A DNA stretch of 9,652 nucleotides, from positions 1 through 9,652 of the forward strand of contig CASDUB010000022.1 of the NCBI GenBank assembly GCA_949283905.1, read 5' to 3'. This document shows, in pieces, positions 7,748 to 9,652 of the stretch. The notes under the pieces are model-generated. The model saw only the letters and a program-made list of their open reading frames with translations. It had not been told where the DNA came from and did no database searches. A program made the position numbers and the translations under genes. Source of the DNA: an uncultured Lachnospiraceae bacterium. GTDB taxonomy: Bacteria > Bacillota > Clostridia > Lachnospirales > Lachnospiraceae. How positions within the stretch are numbered: the first letter of the stretch is position 1; each line of letters starts with the position of its first letter.

Positions 7748-7768
7748 TCTGTCCTCCAAAAATATTAG

Positions 7769-8968
7769 TTAAGGTTTTTTCTTTCCGCACTCAGTACAGA
7801 ATTTTCCTTTATTTACTGCTCCGCAAGAGCATGTCCATGTGTCATTATCAGGTTTTGGCTTGCCGCACTCCATACAGAATTTGCCTGAATTCACCGTTCC
7901 GCACGAACATGTCCACTGCGGGCCGCCGGTGTTTTGCATCTGCTGCGCCATTTTCTCCTGTTCCTGACCCATGGCATACAGACTTTGAGCATTGATTCCT
8001 CCGGCCTGCTGTGCCATTCCAAGACCCATAAATCCCATCATAGCGCCGTTAGGATTTCCCGCCGCCGTCATCATTGCCTCTGTCTGTGCATCAACAATAG
8101 CAGCTCCTGCCATAGTCGGATTTTTATATATAGCCTTTCTCTGTGCCTCTTTAAGAAGTTCGGCATCCTCATCTGAAAGCGTAATAGGATTCAGAGCAAC
8201 CGATACCACAGAAAGTCCTCTGGTCTTACTCCATTTCTGTGTAAGTGCTTCATTCATCGCCTGTGTAAGCTCCTCGGCATGAGCCGGAAGCTCGCTCGGC
8301 CTTATCTGCAATTCAGATATCTTTGAAAATGCCTGTTGCAGAGAACTGATAAATTCTGTTTTAAGCTGATTTTCAATTTCTTCTCTTGTAAATTCCTCTG
8401 TCACATTTCCGCATACATTCGTATAAAAGAGAAGCGGATCGGTAATTTTAAAAGAATATACTCCGCTGCATCTGACAGAAAGATCGATATCAAAGTTCGC
8501 GTTCTTGTCTACGATCCTGAAAGGTATCGGATTCGGCGTTCCGAATTTATTATCCATAAGCTCTTTGAGATTAAAATAATAAACTCTCTGATCTTTTCCC
8601 GTATCCGCGCCATATGTGAATCTTCTGCCGATGGTCTTAAATGTATCCAGGATTCCCTTCCCGAGACTGCCTGTAAAAAGACTCGGTTCGGAAGATGTAT
8701 CATATGTAAATTCCCCCGGCTCAGCGCAAAACTCAACTATCTTTCCCTGTTCAACTATGATCATGCACTGTCCGTCTGCAACAGCGATTCCACTGCCGTT
8801 TGAAATTATATTGTCATTTCCATGCGTATTTGATGATCTTCTGCTTGTCTGTTTCTGACCTTTTCTCATCAATATATTATTATCCAGGGCATCACAATAA
8901 AAGAACTCTTTCCACTGATCTGCTAATGTTCCGCCTGCAGCGCCTAAAATCGCTTTAATAAGTCCCAT
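7769..8968 (-). CDS. SPFH/band-7 protein with two C-terminal zinc ribbons (YdjI/virion-core-like, COG4260)
   Basis: A 399-residue protein. The N-terminal segment MGLIKAILGAAGGTLADQWKEFF is typical of the YdjI-like SPFH family, followed by an SPFH domain (about 55-265, including GIAVADGQCMIIVEQGKIVEF and YYFNLKELMDNKFGTPNPIPF). Then come a helix (about 266-300), a Gly/Met/Gln-rich linker (302-351), and two near-identical zinc ribbons (352-373 and 378-399) of the form WTCSCGxVNxGKFCxECGK. There is no clear transmembrane helix, so association with membranes would be peripheral. In Bacillus, ydjI lies with a PspA-family gene and has been tied to membrane-stress responses; a similar role here is inference. 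The start is supported by AAAGGAG 7 nt upstream. It leads the operon with secA and prfB; the ribosome-hibernation gene often found before secA in Firmicutes is not here. Confidence 0.9.
   Translation of the reverse strand: MGLIKAILGAAGGTLADQWKEFFYCDALDNNILMRKGQKQTSRRSSNTHGNDNIISNGSGIAVADGQCMIIVEQGKIVEFCAEPGEFTYDTSSEPSLFTGSLGKGILDTFKTIGRRFTYGADTGKDQRVYYFNLKELMDNKFGTPNPIPFRIVDKNANFDIDLSVRCSGVYSFKITDPLLFYTNVCGNVTEEFTREEIENQLKTEFISSLQQAFSKISELQIRPSELPAHAEELTQAMNEALTQKWSKTRGLSVVSVALNPITLSDEDAELLKEAQRKAIYKNPTMAGAAIVDAQTEAMMTAAGNPNGAMMGFMGLGMAQQAGGINAQSLYAMGQEQEKMAQQMQNTGGPQWTCSCGTVNSGKFCMECGKPKPDNDTWTCSCGAVNKGKFCTECGKKKP
7772..7915 (-). repeat. Tandem duplication encoding two zinc ribbons (78-bp period)
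   Basis: Two copies of a 22-residue ribbon, 26 residues apart, at the very end of the SPFH protein. Each has CSC, then eight residues, then CxEC, giving four cysteines per ribbon. They differ at only a few positions, suggesting a fairly recent or constrained duplication. Confidence 0.9.
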
Positions 8969-9015
8969 ATGATATCTCCTTTAAAATGCAGTCTATTTTA
9001 CGCTATAGATAGTTT

Positions 9016-9044
9016 ATTATACTTCGTATTACCCTTTTGTTCAA
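9016..9044 (-). promoter_or_regulatory. Strong sigma-A promoter of the SPFH-secA-prfB operon
   Basis: Minus strand: -35 TTGAAC (9044-9039), 17-bp spacer, -10 TATAAT (9021-9016), a perfect -10 box. Transcription would start near 9009, leaving a leader of about 40 nt. This is the best promoter in the window. Confidence 0.85.
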
Positions 9045-9095
9045 GAATTTGTTTTTATCATCGGATTCGAATAATCCACAGATATCCATAACAAT

Positions 9096-9130
9096 AGCAG
9101 GAAACTTCCTCATTTCGGAAATCTCCTGCT
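9096..9130 (-). terminator. Hairpin terminator after the DegV gene
   Basis: AGCAGGAGATTTCC pairs with GGAAGTTTCCTGCT over 14 positions (two G-T pairs) around a 7-nt loop, starting 11 nt after the DegV stop. The following ATTGTT is a poor T tract, so termination may be partial and some read-through into the SPFH operon is possible. Confidence 0.7.
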
Positions 9131-9141
9131 TATTTTATCCT

Positions 9142-9652
9142 TTAAATATGAATTTTTTTTGACGCTGCGATTGCAAGGGCTCCCGGTCCTATATGACACG
9201 AAACGCTGAGTGAAAGAGGATCAACGACTATATCGTGTCCCGGAAATGTAGCCAATACTTCCTTCTTAAATTCTTCCGCCGCTTCGCGATCAAAAGTATA
9301 TGCAATCTCAAGATGCACATCACTCGCGTCAGGCGATCCGAATCTGCTCGCGCAATCGGAAGCCATCTGATGTATCATTGTGGTCTTTGCCTGTTTTACG
9401 GTACGCGCTTTTGAGAAAGCATCCAGCTTCTTACCCTGGATCTGAAGCACCGGTTTTAATTTTAAAAGAGAACCGATCGCAGCAGCAGCCGGGGTGATAC
9501 GTCCGCCTTTCTTAAGATAGTATAATGTATCAAGCATAATATAAATGCTCGAAGCCATTTTTGCTTCCATAAGAACATCATGTATCTTCTGAGCATCATA
9601 CCCTGCCTCGGCCATTTCTATTGCGTCTAATACAGACTGCTTCTGTGTAACA
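9142..9652 (-). CDS. DegV family protein (fatty-acid-binding, FakB-like), 5' partial
   Basis: The frame is open to the right edge of the window, so only the C-terminal 169 residues of an expected 280-290 are present; the ATG at 9615 is internal. Family marks are LYYLKKGGRI (visible residues 43-52) followed by the Ala-rich TPAAAAIGSLLKLKPVL, and the C-terminal HIGPGALAI (153-161), both characteristic of DegV/FakB. Members bind a fatty acid; FakB proteins present it to the kinase FakA to make acyl phosphate for phospholipid synthesis. Many clostridial genomes have several paralogues with unknown ligand, so no particular subtype is assigned. It is followed by a hairpin and then the promoter of the SPFH operon, so it is probably a separate unit. 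Confidence 0.93.
   Translation of the reverse strand, partial: VTQKQSVLDAIEMAEAGYDAQKIHDVLMEAKMASSIYIMLDTLYYLKKGGRITPAAAAIGSLLKLKPVLQIQGKKLDAFSKARTVKQAKTTMIHQMASDCASRFGSPDASDVHLEIAYTFDREAAEEFKKEVLATFPGHDIVVDPLSLSVSCHIGPGALAIAASKKIHI

Noticed and set aside
7748..7759. TTG start four codons before the secA ATG
   Set aside because: The TTG GAG GAC codons contain the GGAGG ribosome site for ATG 7747, and SecA proteins normally begin with the [13 protein letters not shown] sequence.
8336..8803. 155-codon plus-strand frame opposite the SPFH gene
   Set aside because: It lies entirely antisense to a well-supported gene and its product shows no recognisable motif.
9063..9077. Dyad GGATT-CGAAT-AATCC about 18 bp upstream of the SPFH operon -35 box
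   Set aside because: The arms are only 5 bp and match no operator I recognise; in AT-rich intergenic DNA this is expected by chance.
1..9652. A new defence, mobile or biosynthetic system
   Set aside because: All eight genes belong to known families in ordinary chromosomal order, with no integrase, transposon ends, CRISPR repeats or compositional break visible.

Overview
The window looks like chromosomal housekeeping DNA from a Firmicute of class Clostridia, probably a Lachnospiraceae-type gut or rumen anaerobe. That assignment is inferred from protein resemblance, strong AGGAG-type ribosome binding sites, moderate GC with AT-rich intergenic DNA, and a fermentative enzyme set. Five of the eight genes end in TGA. 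No RNA gene, mobile element, CRISPR array or phage gene is visible.

Layout. Two genes lie on the plus strand at the left: the C-terminal part of an iron-dependent (butanol-type) alcohol dehydrogenase (1-849) and a small zinc-ribbon protein (868-1080). They meet a convergent minus-strand block at a hairpin terminator near 1091-1125. The other six genes are on the minus strand. In transcription order from the right edge they are: a truncated DegV/fatty-acid-binding protein (ends 9142); an SPFH/band-7 protein with two C-terminal zinc ribbons (8968-7769); secA (7747-5171); prfB (5136-4012); a secreted NlpC/P60 cell-wall hydrolase with an N-terminal coiled coil (3788-2457); and an NAD(P)-malic enzyme (2312-1140).

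Transcription units. A near-consensus promoter (TTGAAC, 17 bp, TATAAT) lies before the SPFH gene. Gaps of 21 and 34 bp without terminators join SPFH, secA and prfB into one likely operon, closed by a hairpin at 3974-4002. The hydrolase and the malic enzyme each have a candidate promoter. A terminator at 2405-2438 separates them.

How the genes relate. SecA drives export of proteins such as the hydrolase, which carries a Sec signal peptide. Release factor 2 serves the UGA stops that are common here. The malic enzyme and alcohol dehydrogenase fit fermentative carbon and redox metabolism.

Most notable points: an exact match to the WalR consensus (TGTWAH-N5-TGTWAH) upstream of the hydrolase; a prfB with no programmed frameshift, where the usual CTT TGA site reads CTT GAT at exactly codons 25-26; and the SPFH/zinc-ribbon gene placed directly before secA-prfB. 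I found no convincing new multi-gene system. Four ORF starts need shifting or are truncated, as explained in the entries.
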